DNA of 64,000 nt from Acidobacteriota bacterium (GTDB lineage: Bacteria; Acidobacteriota; Blastocatellia; Pyrinomonadales; Pyrinomonadaceae), in assembly GCA_020199835.1 (NCBI GenBank), contig JAIVJV010000007.1:20726-84725 (forward strand). The letters run 5' to 3'. Below are positions 8,303-17,842 of the stretch, piece by piece. A model generated the notes under the pieces. That model made no database searches and was not told the origin of the DNA. It saw only the letters and a list, made by a program, of their open reading frames with translations. How positions within the stretch are numbered: the stretch's first letter is position 1; each line of letters starts with the position of its first letter. Made by a program: the position numbers and the translations under genes.

Positions 8303-10306
8303 ATGACTGCTTCCCTATTATTGGCGTTACTCGTCACGCTTAGCGGCGCCATTGCAACGTACCTTTACGACGAGAACGCCTCATTAGGCGCACGACTGTG
8401 CACGGGCGCGTGTCTTGGCCTGGCGGCGCTCGGGCTCGCTGGCTTTGTAGTCGCGTCGTTCATCGGTTTGAGCGGAGTCGCGATCGCGATCAGCGCTGCG
8501 ATCTGTTGCAGCCCGCTCGCCCTGCTCACTGATGCGCGGTACAAACACCGCATCAGTGAAGATCTCAATACCACGTCAACGAACATTCGCCGCTTCCTGT
8601 CGCAGCCAGACGCGCGCACCTTTGGCTACATTCTCTTCTACGGCTTCGTGGCGCTTGTGTTTTGGCAAGTGTTTGATCGCGCCGTGATCGAGGAGCAAAC
8701 CGGTCTCAGCACGGGACTGCTAAACAATTTCGGCGACCTGCCGTTTCACATCAGTGTGATTACGAGCTTCGCCTACGGCAACAACTTCCCGCCGGAAGAT
8801 CCTACTTACGCCGGCGTCAGGTTCACGTATCCGTTCATCTCGGATTTTGTTTCCGCGATGTTTCTGCGCTGTGGCGCTGACCTGCGGCAGTCGATGTTTA
8901 TCGAAAACTTCCTGCTCGCGTTTGGCTTTGTCGGGCTGGTCCATCGCTGGGCGCTCGAAATGTTGCGCGACAGACTCGCGGCGATAATCACACCGTTGCT
9001 GGTCCTCTTGAATGGCGGGCTTGGTTGGGTGCTGTTACTGGAACACGCCGCGGCAAACGAAGGCGGACTGTGGGGCACGCTCCTCGCGCTACCGCCGTCG
9101 TTCACGGTGATTCCGGATTCAACCTGGCGCTGGGGGAATGCTGTTTCCACGCTCCTCGTTCCGCAGCGGGGATTCTTGATGGGACTTCCGCTGGCAGTCA
9201 TTGCGTTCACGCAGTGGTGGCTGGCGACCGAGAAAGAACACCGGCCGTTCGGGGTCGGACGCGGGAAGAACAAACGCAAGATCGTAAAGCCGCCGCAGCC
9301 GGAACCGGTAAACACCCGTTTTCCGCTCAGCCAGCGCCGCATGATCGCGGCCGGAGTCGCGGCCGGTTTGTTGCCATTAGTGCACGCGCACAGTTTCGTC
9401 GTTGTGATGGGAATGGCTGCGTGTCTCGCACTGCTTTTTATTAACTGGCGCGACTGGCTCACGTTTTTCATCGTCGCCTCGGTGATCGCCGGGCCGCAGT
9501 TGTTGTGGTCCACCTGGCACAGCGCCGTTAACGCGAGCACGTTCTTCGCGTGGGAGATGGGTTGGGACCATGGCAAAGATAACCCGATCTGGTTTTGGTT
9601 CAAGAACACGGGTTTCTTTATTCCACTGATTCTCGCAGCCGTGCTGATGAAAGCTGATGGTTATCTCGTGCGGAAGCGGTTGTTGCTTTTCTACCTGCCG
9701 TTCACGCTTTGCTTCATCATTCCGAATTTCTTGAAGATGGCGCCGTGGATCTGGGACAACATCAAGGTACTTTATTACTGGTGGCTCGCTTCGTCGCCGA
9801 TCGTGGCGTTGCTGTTGGCGCGGCTTTGGAAACAAGGCCCGATTCGACGAACAGCCGCGATAATTCTGTTTGTTGTGGTGACGTTGGCGGGCACGCTCGA
9901 CGTCGCGGGCATCGTGTTGCGTACTTCCAACAAGTACCAGGTGTTCGACGCGTCGGGACTTGCTTTCGCGGAGCTGGTTAAAGAAAAGACGGCGCCACGA
10001 GCGCTCATCATTCACGCACCGGTTCACAACACGCCCGTTTTTCTCACCGGTCGTCGCTCTCTGATGGGTTATCCGGGACACATCTGGACTCACGGGCTTA
10101 ACTTCATGCAGCGTGAAGGCGAGATCAAACGCATCTACCTCGGCTTGCCGGATGCGGAACAGTTGATGAAAAACTACGGCGTCGATTACGCGGTGGTAGG
10201 GCCGTTGGAAAAACTCGCAGTGCCCCTGAACGAAGGGTTCTTCAATCGGTTCGAGAAGGTTGGACAAGTTGGCGAATACAGCCTCTACAAGATCAGGGAA
10301 GAGTAA
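8303..10306 (+). CDS. Large polytopic membrane protein (possible GT-C-like)
   Basis: A 667-residue protein with about 12-14 hydrophobic helices. The first extracytoplasmic loop region contains NFGDLPFHISVITSFAYGNN followed by the acidic EDPTYAG, and a C-terminal soluble part (about residues 560-667) carries FLTGRRSLMGYPGHIWTHG. The helix layout with acidic residues in an early periplasmic loop resembles GT-C fold glycosyltransferases that use lipid-linked sugars, but no diagnostic motif was recognised. It overlaps by 47 bases with the next gene, itself of the GT39/TIGR03663 type, so the two probably act together in envelope glycan or lipid modification. Confidence 0.65.
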   Translation: MTASLLLALLVTLSGAIATYLYDENASLGARLCTGACLGLAALGLAGFVVASFIGLSGVAIAISAAICCSPLALLTDARYKHRISEDLNTTSTNIRRFLSQPDARTFGYILFYGFVALVFWQVFDRAVIEEQTGLSTGLLNNFGDLPFHISVITSFAYGNNFPPEDPTYAGVRFTYPFISDFVSAMFLRCGADLRQSMFIENFLLAFGFVGLVHRWALEMLRDRLAAIITPLLVLLNGGLGWVLLLEHAAANEGGLWGTLLALPPSFTVIPDSTWRWGNAVSTLLVPQRGFLMGLPLAVIAFTQWWLATEKEHRPFGVGRGKNKRKIVKPPQPEPVNTRFPLSQRRMIAAGVAAGLLPLVHAHSFVVVMGMAACLALLFINWRDWLTFFIVASVIAGPQLLWSTWHSAVNASTFFAWEMGWDHGKDNPIWFWFKNTGFFIPLILAAVLMKADGYLVRKRLLLFYLPFTLCFIIPNFLKMAPWIWDNIKVLYYWWLASSPIVALLLARLWKQGPIRRTAAIILFVVVTLAGTLDVAGIVLRTSNKYQVFDASGLAFAELVKEKTAPRALIIHAPVHNTPVFLTGRRSLMGYPGHIWTHGLNFMQREGEIKRIYLGLPDAEQLMKNYGVDYAVVGPLEKLAVPLNEGFFNRFEKVGQVGEYSLYKIREE

Positions 10307-11951
10307 GAAGGCAAAAGCTGGCGAGGCGGCTGCGGAAACTGCGGGTAGTGTAGACGCAGCCCCCGATGTGGCTGACATTCCGGTGGCCGTTTGGCGCATT
10401 GCCGTGATCGTGATCTTCCTGATCGCTGCGGTGCTGCGCTTGTACGACCTCGATCTCGTGCCGTTGCACCATGATGAAGGCGTCAACGGAAACTTTCTCG
10501 TGCGGCTCGTACGCGAGGGCGCTTATCAATACGATCCGGAGAACTACCACGGCCCGACACTCTATTATTTCTCAGCGCTGTGGCCGTGGTTTGTGCGTGT
10601 GCTGTTTGGCAAGGCAGCCCAGGAAACTTACGGGCTGACGACTTTCGCGATTCGCATGATCCCCGCCTTCTTCGGTCTCGCCACGATCGGTTTGATCTTT
10701 CTACTGCGACGCTATCTGGGCACGATCGCGACACTCAGCGCGGCGCTGCTGCTCGCTGTTTCACCCGGCGCCGTTTACTTGTCGCGCTACTTCATTCACG
10801 AAACGCAGTTTGTGTTCTTCACGCTCGCAATCGTTGTGGCTTGTATCTACTTTTACGAGCAGCGAAACGCGTTCTATTTGGTACTGGCAGCCGCATCGGC
10901 TTCGTTGCTGTTTGCAACGAAAGAGACAGCGATCATCTCCGTTGCGGTACTGATCATCGCGCTCGTCGTGATGCTCGTGTATCTGCGTCTGACCCGCGGC
11001 AAGGTAGTTGCGCCGAAAACGAGGGGCCGAACTCAGCGTGCGCAAGGCTTCTGGAGCCGCTTCATAGCAGAATTGGGCGGACCGGGCGTCGTCGGCATGT
11101 GGCTCGTCCTCTCGGCAGTCGTTTTTGCCGGACTGTGGGTCGCCTTCTACTCGTCGTTCTTCAGTTACTCGAAAGGAATTTCGGCTTCTTTCAAAACCTT
11201 CGAAATCTGGACCAAGACAGGCACCGTGGCGCACGTGCATCCGTTTCTCCAGTACGTCTACTGGCTCGCTCAACGAGAAGGGGCGCTGCTGTTTTTGGGT
11301 ATTGCGGGCGCGACGTTCATCGTGCTGAGACCGAAGAGGCCTTTTGCACTTTTCGCAGCGCTCTGGGCGTTCGGCCTGCTCGCTGCTTACTCGCTGATTC
11401 CGTACAAAACCCCGTGGCTGCTGTTGAACTTCGTCGTTCCGCTTTCTTTGATCGCCGGTTACGCAATCCAGGTGATCTACGATCTCGACCAACGGCAATT
11501 TCGGTTGACTGGAGTGCTGCTCTTGGTTGCTGCCGGCTTTACGATGTACCAATCGATCGATTTGAACTTCATCAACTACGACAACGACAACAGCCGCTAC
11601 GTCTACGTCTACGCGCACACCACGAGAGGAATGCTTGAGCTCGTCGACGAGATCGACCGCATCGCGAAACAGGAAAGGGGCGGACTCACAGGCATCACGA
11701 TTCTGAGCCCTGACTACTGGCCCTTACCGTGGTATCTGCGCAACTACAGCCGCGTCGGTTACTACGGACGGCTCGCGCCCTCGACCGAGCCGATAATCAT
11801 CGCCAACGAAAACCAGAAATCCGACATCGAGGCAAACTTCCGCGACCTCTATCGACAGGTTCCTTCAAAGCAGTCGGGCGGCAGTTTTGAACTCCGGCCC
11901 GGCGTCAGATTATTGCTGTATGAGCGGCGACCTTCCTCTTCGCTGCAATAA
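10260..11951 (+). CDS. TIGR03663/Agl23-like glycosyltransferase-type membrane protein
   Basis: A 563-residue membrane protein with a short Ala/Lys-rich cytoplasmic N-terminus and about ten membrane helices. The first loop has the family signature PLHHDEGVNGNF and YDPENYHGPTLYYFSALW, with the acidic HxDE residues expected at a GT-C active site. The C-terminal segment DYWPLPWYLRNYSRVGYYG is also typical of the TIGR03663 group, related to dolichol-phosphate-mannose mannosyltransferases. The listed start is a TTG at 10260; another TTG at 10269 is better spaced from GAGAAGG, so the exact start is uncertain. It overlaps the previous gene and is likely co-translated. Confidence 0.82.
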   Translation: MDKLANTASTRSGKSKKAKAGEAAAETAGSVDAAPDVADIPVAVWRIAVIVIFLIAAVLRLYDLDLVPLHHDEGVNGNFLVRLVREGAYQYDPENYHGPTLYYFSALWPWFVRVLFGKAAQETYGLTTFAIRMIPAFFGLATIGLIFLLRRYLGTIATLSAALLLAVSPGAVYLSRYFIHETQFVFFTLAIVVACIYFYEQRNAFYLVLAAASASLLFATKETAIISVAVLIIALVVMLVYLRLTRGKVVAPKTRGRTQRAQGFWSRFIAELGGPGVVGMWLVLSAVVFAGLWVAFYSSFFSYSKGISASFKTFEIWTKTGTVAHVHPFLQYVYWLAQREGALLFLGIAGATFIVLRPKRPFALFAALWAFGLLAAYSLIPYKTPWLLLNFVVPLSLIAGYAIQVIYDLDQRQFRLTGVLLLVAAGFTMYQSIDLNFINYDNDNSRYVYVYAHTTRGMLELVDEIDRIAKQERGGLTGITILSPDYWPLPWYLRNYSRVGYYGRLAPSTEPIIIANENQKSDIEANFRDLYRQVPSKQSGGSFELRPGVRLLLYERRPSSSLQ

Positions 11952-11975
11952 GCCGAAAATCACTTTAAGTTGTGG

Positions 11976-12005
11976 TTGACATTCTAAGCATGCGCCACTT
12001 ATAGT
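11976..12005 (+). promoter_or_regulatory. Sigma-70 promoter of smc
   Basis: A perfect -35 TTGACA (11976-11981), an 18-bp spacer and -10 TATAGT (12000-12005, 5 of 6) lie 81 bases before the smc ATG. This gives a leader of roughly 70 nucleotides. Confidence 0.72.
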
Positions 12006-12085
12006 GGCCACCCGTATTGAAATACCTCGCGTCGTCCGACCAACAGGCGTAGAGGCTGGCCCAAAACAGAGCCGTGAACCAGTAA

Positions 12086-15000
12086 ATGTTCAAACTCCAA
12101 CGTCTGGAAATCACTGGGTTTAAATCTTTCGCCGACTACACCGAAATAATCTTCACAGGAGATGGAATCACCGCCATCGTTGGCCCAAACGGCTGCGGCA
12201 AAAGCAACGTAGCTGACGCGATCGCGTGGGTGTTGGGCGAGCAGCGCGTTAAGCACCTGCGTGGCGGCGAGATGAAAGACGTCATCTTTCAGGGCGCGCG
12301 CAATCGTCCGCCGAGCGGCATGGCGGAAGTGGTGATGCATCTGGTCCGTGACGAAGTCGACGAAGTCGAACCGGATATCGAGGACATCGATTCGACGTTG
12401 GAAAAGATCGACGACCAGCTTGTTCCCCTACAGGTCGAAGCCACGGATTCTGCGGAACCAAATCCGGATTCAAACCCGTCAGATCCTGTTCAAAAAACAT
12501 CACACAAAAGGCACTGGCGAAGACGTAATTTAGCCCTCGAATTCGCTCCCGGTGAAGCCGTCTCAGTAACCCGCCGTCTCTATCGCTCAGGCGAGAGCGA
12601 GTATTTACTCAACGACAAGATCTGCCGCCTGCGCGACATCCAGGATCTCTTCTCCGGCACCGGCCTCGCCGGCGGCCATTACGCCATCATCGAGCAGGGC
12701 CGCATCGGCCAGATTCTTTCCGCAAAGCCCATGGACCGCCGCACGATCATTGAAGAAGCGGCCGGCATCACCAAGTTTCGCGTGCGGCAACGCGCGACTG
12801 AAGCGCGGCTCGAAAACGCCCGTTCGAATCTTTCGCGCATCTCCGACATCGTTGCCGAGATCGATCGCCAGGTAAACAGCTTGCGCCGCCAGGCAGCGAA
12901 GGCACGTCGCTACGGCGTGTTGCGCGATGAGTTGCGCGAACTGTTGCGTCACGTTTACGTCGCGGAAGACCGCAGGCTCGCCGCCGTTCTCGAAGAAACG
13001 CACGCAAAACTCAGCGAGATCACCGAACTTGAACTTCGTATCGGCGAAGATCTCAGCCAACGTGAAGAAGCCGCTCGTACAGCGACGCAACAAGCACGCG
13101 ACTTTGAAGACGAACTGTCGTCCGTCAGGGCCGCAGCCGCCGAAGCAGTTTTGCAACGCGATCGTCAGGCCCGCGAGTGCGTCTATCAACAAGAGCAGCT
13201 AGCGTCAATTGAGAAGCGCAAAGGCGAAGTGACTGCGGAAATCGAAGCGCTGACCGCGCGGCTCGTTTTGATCGAAGCTGAGTGTCATCGTTTGCAGCAC
13301 GAAGATGCGCGTTTGCGCGAAGAGTCGGATCGCAGTGCCCTCGTGTTGCGCACAGCAGAAGAGACTTACGCGGAAAAACTTTCCGCGGCGACTGCCGCCG
13401 AGATCGAAATCGAAAATGCGCGCGCTGAACTGCTTTCGCAAACCGCGATCGCAGAACGTTTGCGCGAGATCGCACGACAACTCGAAACGACGCTCGAACG
13501 GCTCTCGCAACAGGCCGAAGGTCTCGCGCGCGAAGGCGATCGCGCGGCGAGTCAGCATGCCGAAAGAAAACTCGAAGCGCAGCGTCTCGCTGGCGAACTT
13601 GCGGATGCGCGTGGCCGCGTTTCCCGGTTGCAGGTCGAACGCGAAGCCGCCGTTGACGCGGTGGTGCGCGGGCACGAAGCCGTCAGCGATACCGAAGCCG
13701 AATTGACGCGCGTGCGCGACGAATATTCCCGCGCGAGTCACCGGCTCGAAAGTTTGAAAGAGTTGGACCACCGGCGCGCGTACTACTCGCCCGCGGTGCA
13801 GCTTGTTTTTGCGCCCAGCGAAATGCCACGCGATTTTCATTTCATCGGCACACTCGCCGACGCCTTGAACGTCGACGCAAAGTGGGAACGTGCGGTCGAA
13901 GGCGTGCTCGGCTCGTCTTTGCAATCGATCGTGGTGCCGACTCCCGCCGACGCTGTTCGCGGCGCGCAATGGTTGCGTGAAAACAACGGCGGCCGCGCGA
14001 GTTTTCTAGTGGCGGGATTGCACGGTGGCAGCGACGAAGCTGAGACGGAGACCATCACGACTCTTGCCTGCCGGCTCGAAGAACGACCGTCGCTCGCGCC
14101 TGGGCAGGTTGAAAGCTTTCGCGATGACTTGCGGATTTCGGATCTTTTGGGCGCGCCGCAACAACTGGTTACCGTCCTCAAACGAACCCTGCCGCAGAAG
14201 ATGAACGCGCGACTCGCCGCGAACCTCGAAGACGCGATGATCAAATCGATCGCGACCGGCGAAATGTACGTCACGCTCAACGGCGACTGGATCGCGAGCG
14301 GACAGTTTGTCAACGCCGGCGACGCGCGCGATCTCGAAGAAGGCGCGGGACTGCTGGCGTTCAAACGCGAACTCCGAGAACTCGAAACACGCGCCGAAAC
14401 ACTTGCGCGGGAAGTCGAAAGCGCGAGCCTGCTCGCAAAGGACGCGCGCACACGTTTGATAGAACTCGAAGACGCCGTGGTGCTCTTGAACGAAGCGATC
14501 GGTCGTGAAGAGCGCGATGCGATGCAACGCGAGCTCACGGTCAACGGGTTAGACCAGGAAGTCGAACGCGCCGAACGTCACATGCGCGTCGTTGGCCAGG
14601 ACTCCGCGCGCGTTGACGCCGAACGCGTCGAAGTTGAGCAACGTCGAGCGGAGGCTTTGCTGGAAGCCGAAGCCGCCGAAATGGCCAGGGAAGCCGCGGC
14701 CGAGCAGGTGATTAAAGCGTCGGTGTCGTTGACCGAATGGAGAAAGGCCGCCGAGGTCGAAAGTGAATCGCTCGCGGCACAACGCGCAACCGCTGCCGCT
14801 GCCGCCGAACGCCGCCGCGCGACCACGGCGGAACTCCGCCGCATCGAAGGCGAACTCGCTGATTTCGCGGCCCGCGTCAATCGCTATCGCATGGACGTCG
14901 CGGAGATGGAAGGCCGCAGCGCCGAGTTGCAACTCTCCATCGCCGAGCTCGAGTTGAAAGCCAGCACGGTCGAAAGCGATCGCGCTCGCGAGGAAGAACA

Positions 15001-15883
15001 GATTGCGACGCTTTCGCAGCAGCTTCACGAAGCGCGCCGTCAGGCGGACGCGTTCTCCGGGGAACTGTCCGAACTCAATCGGCGAGCGGCGGAAGTGCGC
15101 GATACACGCGCTGGACTCGAAGTGCAACGCGCGGAAGCGCAGGCGCGACAAACGTTCGTTCACGAAAACTGCCAGTCAGAGTTGGGCCAGTCGCTCGAAG
15201 ATCTCGCCAGCGAGATCACGCTGCCGGAGGATTTTGATTTCGAGACCAGCCACGCGCGCGTCGAAGAGATGCGCACGCGACTCGATGGCTTTGGCGCCGT
15301 AAACATGATGGCGCTTGAAGAGCTCGCCGAAGCAGAAGAACGTCTGTTGTTCCTCACGGTGCAACGGCAGGACATCGTTGAAGGTATCGCTGCAACGGAA
15401 GAGGCGTTGCGCGAGATCAAACGTCGTTCGCGCGAGCGTTTCCGTCACGCGTTCGAGGAGGTCAATAAGAACTTCAGCACGTTGTTTCAGGAATTGTTCG
15501 GCGGCGGCCGTGGTGAGATGAGCTTGATTGACGCCGACGACGTGCTCGAATCGGGTATCGACGTGGTGGCGCAACCGCCCGGCAAGCGTTTGCAGAACGT
15601 GTTGTTGCTGTCCGGCGGCGAGAAGGCCATGGCCGCGCTGGCACTGGTCCTGGGAATCTTCCATTATCGCCCGGCGCCGTTCTGTCTGCTCGACGAAGTG
15701 GACGCGCCGCTTGACGAAGCGAACGTGGGACGCTTTACTGATAAGGTCGTCCAGATGTCCGCGAACACGCAATTCATCGTGATCACGCATAACAAGCGGA
15801 CCATGGAGATGGCACGTGCGCTCTATGGTGTGACCATGGAGGAGGCAGGTGTCTCGAAGTTGGTTTCAGTAAAGTTCGAGTGA
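12086..15883 (+). CDS. smc: Chromosome segregation protein SMC
   Basis: SMC is the ring-forming ATPase of bacterial condensin. The N-terminal head has ITGFKSFADYTEI and Walker A GPNGCGKSN (residues 33-41). Long coiled coils (about 195-520 and 690-1090) flank a hinge near 540-680 (YYSPAVQLVFA, GTLADALNV). The C-terminal head has the signature LLSGGEKAMAALAL, Walker B PFCLLDEVDAPLDEAN and ITHNKRTMEMA. Length 1265 is slightly above the usual 1150-1200; the surplus is partly an acidic, Ser/Pro-rich insertion at about residues 92-150, between the first head strands and VTRRLYRSGESEYLLN. It has its own promoter. Its stop overlaps the next start by GTGA. Confidence 0.97.
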   Translation: MFKLQRLEITGFKSFADYTEIIFTGDGITAIVGPNGCGKSNVADAIAWVLGEQRVKHLRGGEMKDVIFQGARNRPPSGMAEVVMHLVRDEVDEVEPDIEDIDSTLEKIDDQLVPLQVEATDSAEPNPDSNPSDPVQKTSHKRHWRRRNLALEFAPGEAVSVTRRLYRSGESEYLLNDKICRLRDIQDLFSGTGLAGGHYAIIEQGRIGQILSAKPMDRRTIIEEAAGITKFRVRQRATEARLENARSNLSRISDIVAEIDRQVNSLRRQAAKARRYGVLRDELRELLRHVYVAEDRRLAAVLEETHAKLSEITELELRIGEDLSQREEAARTATQQARDFEDELSSVRAAAAEAVLQRDRQARECVYQQEQLASIEKRKGEVTAEIEALTARLVLIEAECHRLQHEDARLREESDRSALVLRTAEETYAEKLSAATAAEIEIENARAELLSQTAIAERLREIARQLETTLERLSQQAEGLAREGDRAASQHAERKLEAQRLAGELADARGRVSRLQVEREAAVDAVVRGHEAVSDTEAELTRVRDEYSRASHRLESLKELDHRRAYYSPAVQLVFAPSEMPRDFHFIGTLADALNVDAKWERAVEGVLGSSLQSIVVPTPADAVRGAQWLRENNGGRASFLVAGLHGGSDEAETETITTLACRLEERPSLAPGQVESFRDDLRISDLLGAPQQLVTVLKRTLPQKMNARLAANLEDAMIKSIATGEMYVTLNGDWIASGQFVNAGDARDLEEGAGLLAFKRELRELETRAETLAREVESASLLAKDARTRLIELEDAVVLLNEAIGREERDAMQRELTVNGLDQEVERAERHMRVVGQDSARVDAERVEVEQRRAEALLEAEAAEMAREAAAEQVIKASVSLTEWRKAAEVESESLAAQRATAAAAAERRRATTAELRRIEGELADFAARVNRYRMDVAEMEGRSAELQLSIAELELKASTVESDRAREEEQIATLSQQLHEARRQADAFSGELSELNRRAAEVRDTRAGLEVQRAEAQARQTFVHENCQSELGQSLEDLASEITLPEDFDFETSHARVEEMRTRLDGFGAVNMMALEELAEAEERLLFLTVQRQDIVEGIAATEEALREIKRRSRERFRHAFEEVNKNFSTLFQELFGGGRGEMSLIDADDVLESGIDVVAQPPGKRLQNVLLLSGGEKAMAALALVLGIFHYRPAPFCLLDEVDAPLDEANVGRFTDKVVQMSANTQFIVITHNKRTMEMARALYGVTMEEAGVSKLVSVKFE

Positions 15884-16608
15884 AACAGAGAAAATTAATG
15901 AAGCAGGGGCTCCCCGCCGCGCTGATCGTTTTGAGCGCGGCGATTTCCATTTACGGGCAGGATTCGTCGACCAAACACAATCAGCGGCCGAACCAGGCCA
16001 GCACTGCCGCCCCACCGGCAATTAACAACAGTACCGATCCGGTTAAGTATAGCTACGAGTTCTCGCAACCCAAGTTTTACGTCAAACACATCGTCGTCGA
16101 GCACGATGCGAACGGTCGCGGCACGGTTACTTTCACGCGTTTGAATGAAGACGTATCAGTGACTGAGCCGCTCCAACTTTCACCGGCCGCACTCGCGCGC
16201 ATCAACGCATCGTGGCACGCGTTACAGTTTCTTGATTCAACGAGCGACTACCAGGCCGACAAACAGTTTCCCCATCTCGGCACGATGCGCATCGGTATGC
16301 AACGCGGCGAGAAGAAGAGAGTCGCCGAGTTTAACTGGACCAATAACACGGACGCCGAAACACTCGTGAACGAGTATCGCAAAGCTGCGGACCAGGCGAT
16401 TCTCATTTTCGACATTTCCATCGCCCGGCAGAACCAGCCGCTGAATGCGCCGAAACTTATGGAAGGGATGGAGTCGCTCCTCAAGCGCAACGGACTTTCC
16501 GATCCGCAACAACTACTCCCACTCCTCAAAGAGCTCAGCACCGACGAACGCGTTCCCCTGATAGCGCGCAACCACGCGCTCCGCCTCATTAAAAAGATCC
16601 AAAAGTGA
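15880..16608 (+). CDS. Exported protein of unknown function
   Basis: A 242-residue protein with a signal peptide (GLPAALIVLSAAISIYGQ, likely cleaved after the QD junction) and a Thr/Asn/Pro-rich stretch to about residue 55. The mature region begins KYSYEFSQPKFYVKHIVVEH and has a compact beta-rich part to about 180 followed by a helical tail. No family was recognised. The GTG start overlaps the smc stop by GTGA; an in-frame ATG at 15898 gives a cleaner signal peptide and is an alternative. The stop in turn overlaps the next gene by GTGA, so smc and these two genes appear translationally chained. Confidence 0.72.
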   Translation: MKQRKLMKQGLPAALIVLSAAISIYGQDSSTKHNQRPNQASTAAPPAINNSTDPVKYSYEFSQPKFYVKHIVVEHDANGRGTVTFTRLNEDVSVTEPLQLSPAALARINASWHALQFLDSTSDYQADKQFPHLGTMRIGMQRGEKKRVAEFNWTNNTDAETLVNEYRKAADQAILIFDISIARQNQPLNAPKLMEGMESLLKRNGLSDPQQLLPLLKELSTDERVPLIARNHALRLIKKIQK

Positions 16609-17129
16609 GTGCCAGCGTTAAGGAGCAATTGATTATTGAAGTTTGGGACGAGACGGGCCAGGAGACTGCCGGCGCGACCGATCTCGAATTGATTCAAAAG
16701 GCGTTGCTCGACAAGTTTGGCGCGCAGGGGCGAGAGAGTCCGGCCTCGATCGCACGGATACTCGCGGATCATGGCGTGCGGCTGAAGCATCCGGAGGTTT
16801 TCGAAGCTGACGTGCGTTGGCGTGAACGCGAGATGTTTGCGCCTTTTTCGTACGAGGAACTGAACTTTACGACGATTGAAGTCGCGCTCGCCTGGGTCGA
16901 AAAGCTGACCGTCCTGCCGCCGGAAGCCGCACTGCGGCGGTTCGTTTTGCAAATCAAAACCGAGCTCGAATTGCTGGCCGGGAGCAAAAAGTTCTCGTTG
17001 CGCGAGCGGGAAGTCGCGGGCGAAGTGGCTCACTGGCTGACTGTTTGGTTACAAAATCCGCCGATTTTTGCTGACTGGCTAAGCCTGCGCCGCCAATCCG
17101 CCGAATACCGCGAACGTTTCGACCGCTAG
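16605..17129 (+). CDS. Cytoplasmic protein of unknown function
   Basis: A 174-residue, mainly helical soluble protein with no signal peptide or membrane segment. It starts at a GTG overlapping the preceding stop (GTGA). Visible features are a segment ESPASIARILADHGVRLKHP, which looks like a small winged-helix or HTH-like unit, and an aromatic C-terminal half (HWLTVWLQNPPIFADWLSL). No known domain was recognised. Its position makes it the last gene of the smc transcription unit. Confidence 0.68.
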   Translation: MSASVKEQLIIEVWDETGQETAGATDLELIQKALLDKFGAQGRESPASIARILADHGVRLKHPEVFEADVRWREREMFAPFSYEELNFTTIEVALAWVEKLTVLPPEAALRRFVLQIKTELELLAGSKKFSLREREVAGEVAHWLTVWLQNPPIFADWLSLRRQSAEYRERFDR

Positions 17130-17153
17130 TCCTTTAGTTACCCCGCTAATTCT

Positions 17154-17180
17154 GGAACTTTCCTCGCTCGCGACACGAAT
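17154..17180 (+). promoter_or_regulatory. Candidate ECF-type promoter upstream of the sigma factor gene
   Basis: GGAACTTT (17154-17161) matches the common ECF -35 core GGAAC, with a possible -10 around CGAAT at 17176-17180. It lies 40-70 bases before the sigma gene, where autoregulation is common. The -10 is not specific, so this is only a suggestion. Confidence 0.25.
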
Positions 17181-17221
17181 ACCAATGACCAGCGGGCCCC
17201 AAGTTACCGCCCAATTAGCGA

Positions 17222-17842
17222 ATGACCCTGAAAAACCAGTTCAGCGACAACGAGTTACTCCGGCTGATGCTGGCCGGCGACGAAGATGCCCTCGCGGAGC
17301 TTTACCGGCGACGCCAGCCCGCTGTCTATCGCTTCGCGCTGCAAATGAGCGGGTCGAAGTCGATCGCCGAGGACGTCACGCAGGAAGTGTTTCTGTTCCT
17401 GATGCGGGAGGGCCACGTGTTTGATCCGGAGCGTGGGGCGCTGAGCGCGTTCCTGCTTGGCGTCGCCCGCAATTACGTTTTGCGCCGGCTACGCGTCGAT
17501 CAACTGCTCTCGCCGCTCGGCGACGATGGCGAGGAGGACGGAGCAGGGTTACAAGCGTCCATCGATCTGTGTCCGCTCGATGATCTGACGCGGGCCGAAA
17601 CGATCGAAACAGTGCGGCGAGCGGTGTTGAGTTTGCCGCCGAAATATCGTGAGGTAGTGGTGCTTTGTGAGTTGCAGGACGTGAGTTACGTTGAGACAGC
17701 CGACATTCTGGGGTGCGCAATTGGTACCGTGCGTTCGCGTTTGCACCGGGCGCGCGCGTTGCTGCTGACAAAGCTGCGCCCGGCTGAAAGTGTCGCGGAC
17801 GCGGATTCAGCGAGCGTAAAGTCAGCGAGGTGTTTCGCATGA
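17222..17842 (+). CDS. ECF-family RNA polymerase sigma factor
   Basis: A group IV sigma-70 factor. Region 2 spans residues 10-85 (DALAELYRRRQPAVYRFALQ, SIAEDVTQEVFLFLM, FLLGVARNYVLRRLR); region 4 spans about 125-185 (SLPPKYREVVVLCELQDVSY, then the HTH ADILGCAIGTVRSRLHRARA). The linker is acidic. It is followed directly by an anti-sigma factor gene (ATGA overlap) and an exported protein gene, the usual layout of an envelope-sensing ECF module. Length 206 is normal. Confidence 0.94.
   Translation: MTLKNQFSDNELLRLMLAGDEDALAELYRRRQPAVYRFALQMSGSKSIAEDVTQEVFLFLMREGHVFDPERGALSAFLLGVARNYVLRRLRVDQLLSPLGDDGEEDGAGLQASIDLCPLDDLTRAETIETVRRAVLSLPPKYREVVVLCELQDVSYVETADILGCAIGTVRSRLHRARALLLTKLRPAESVADADSASVKSARCFA

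Noticed and set aside
9377..10486. 369-codon open frame on the minus strand
   Set aside because: Antisense to the membrane protein genes at 8303 and 10260; no recognisable domain.
10580..11638. 352-codon open frame on the plus strand
   Set aside because: Out-of-frame shadow of the TIGR03663 gene, with Arg-rich composition and no ribosome-binding site.
13205..13969. 254-codon open frame on the minus strand
   Set aside because: Antisense to the SMC coiled coil; GC-rich codon bias keeps several antisense frames open there.
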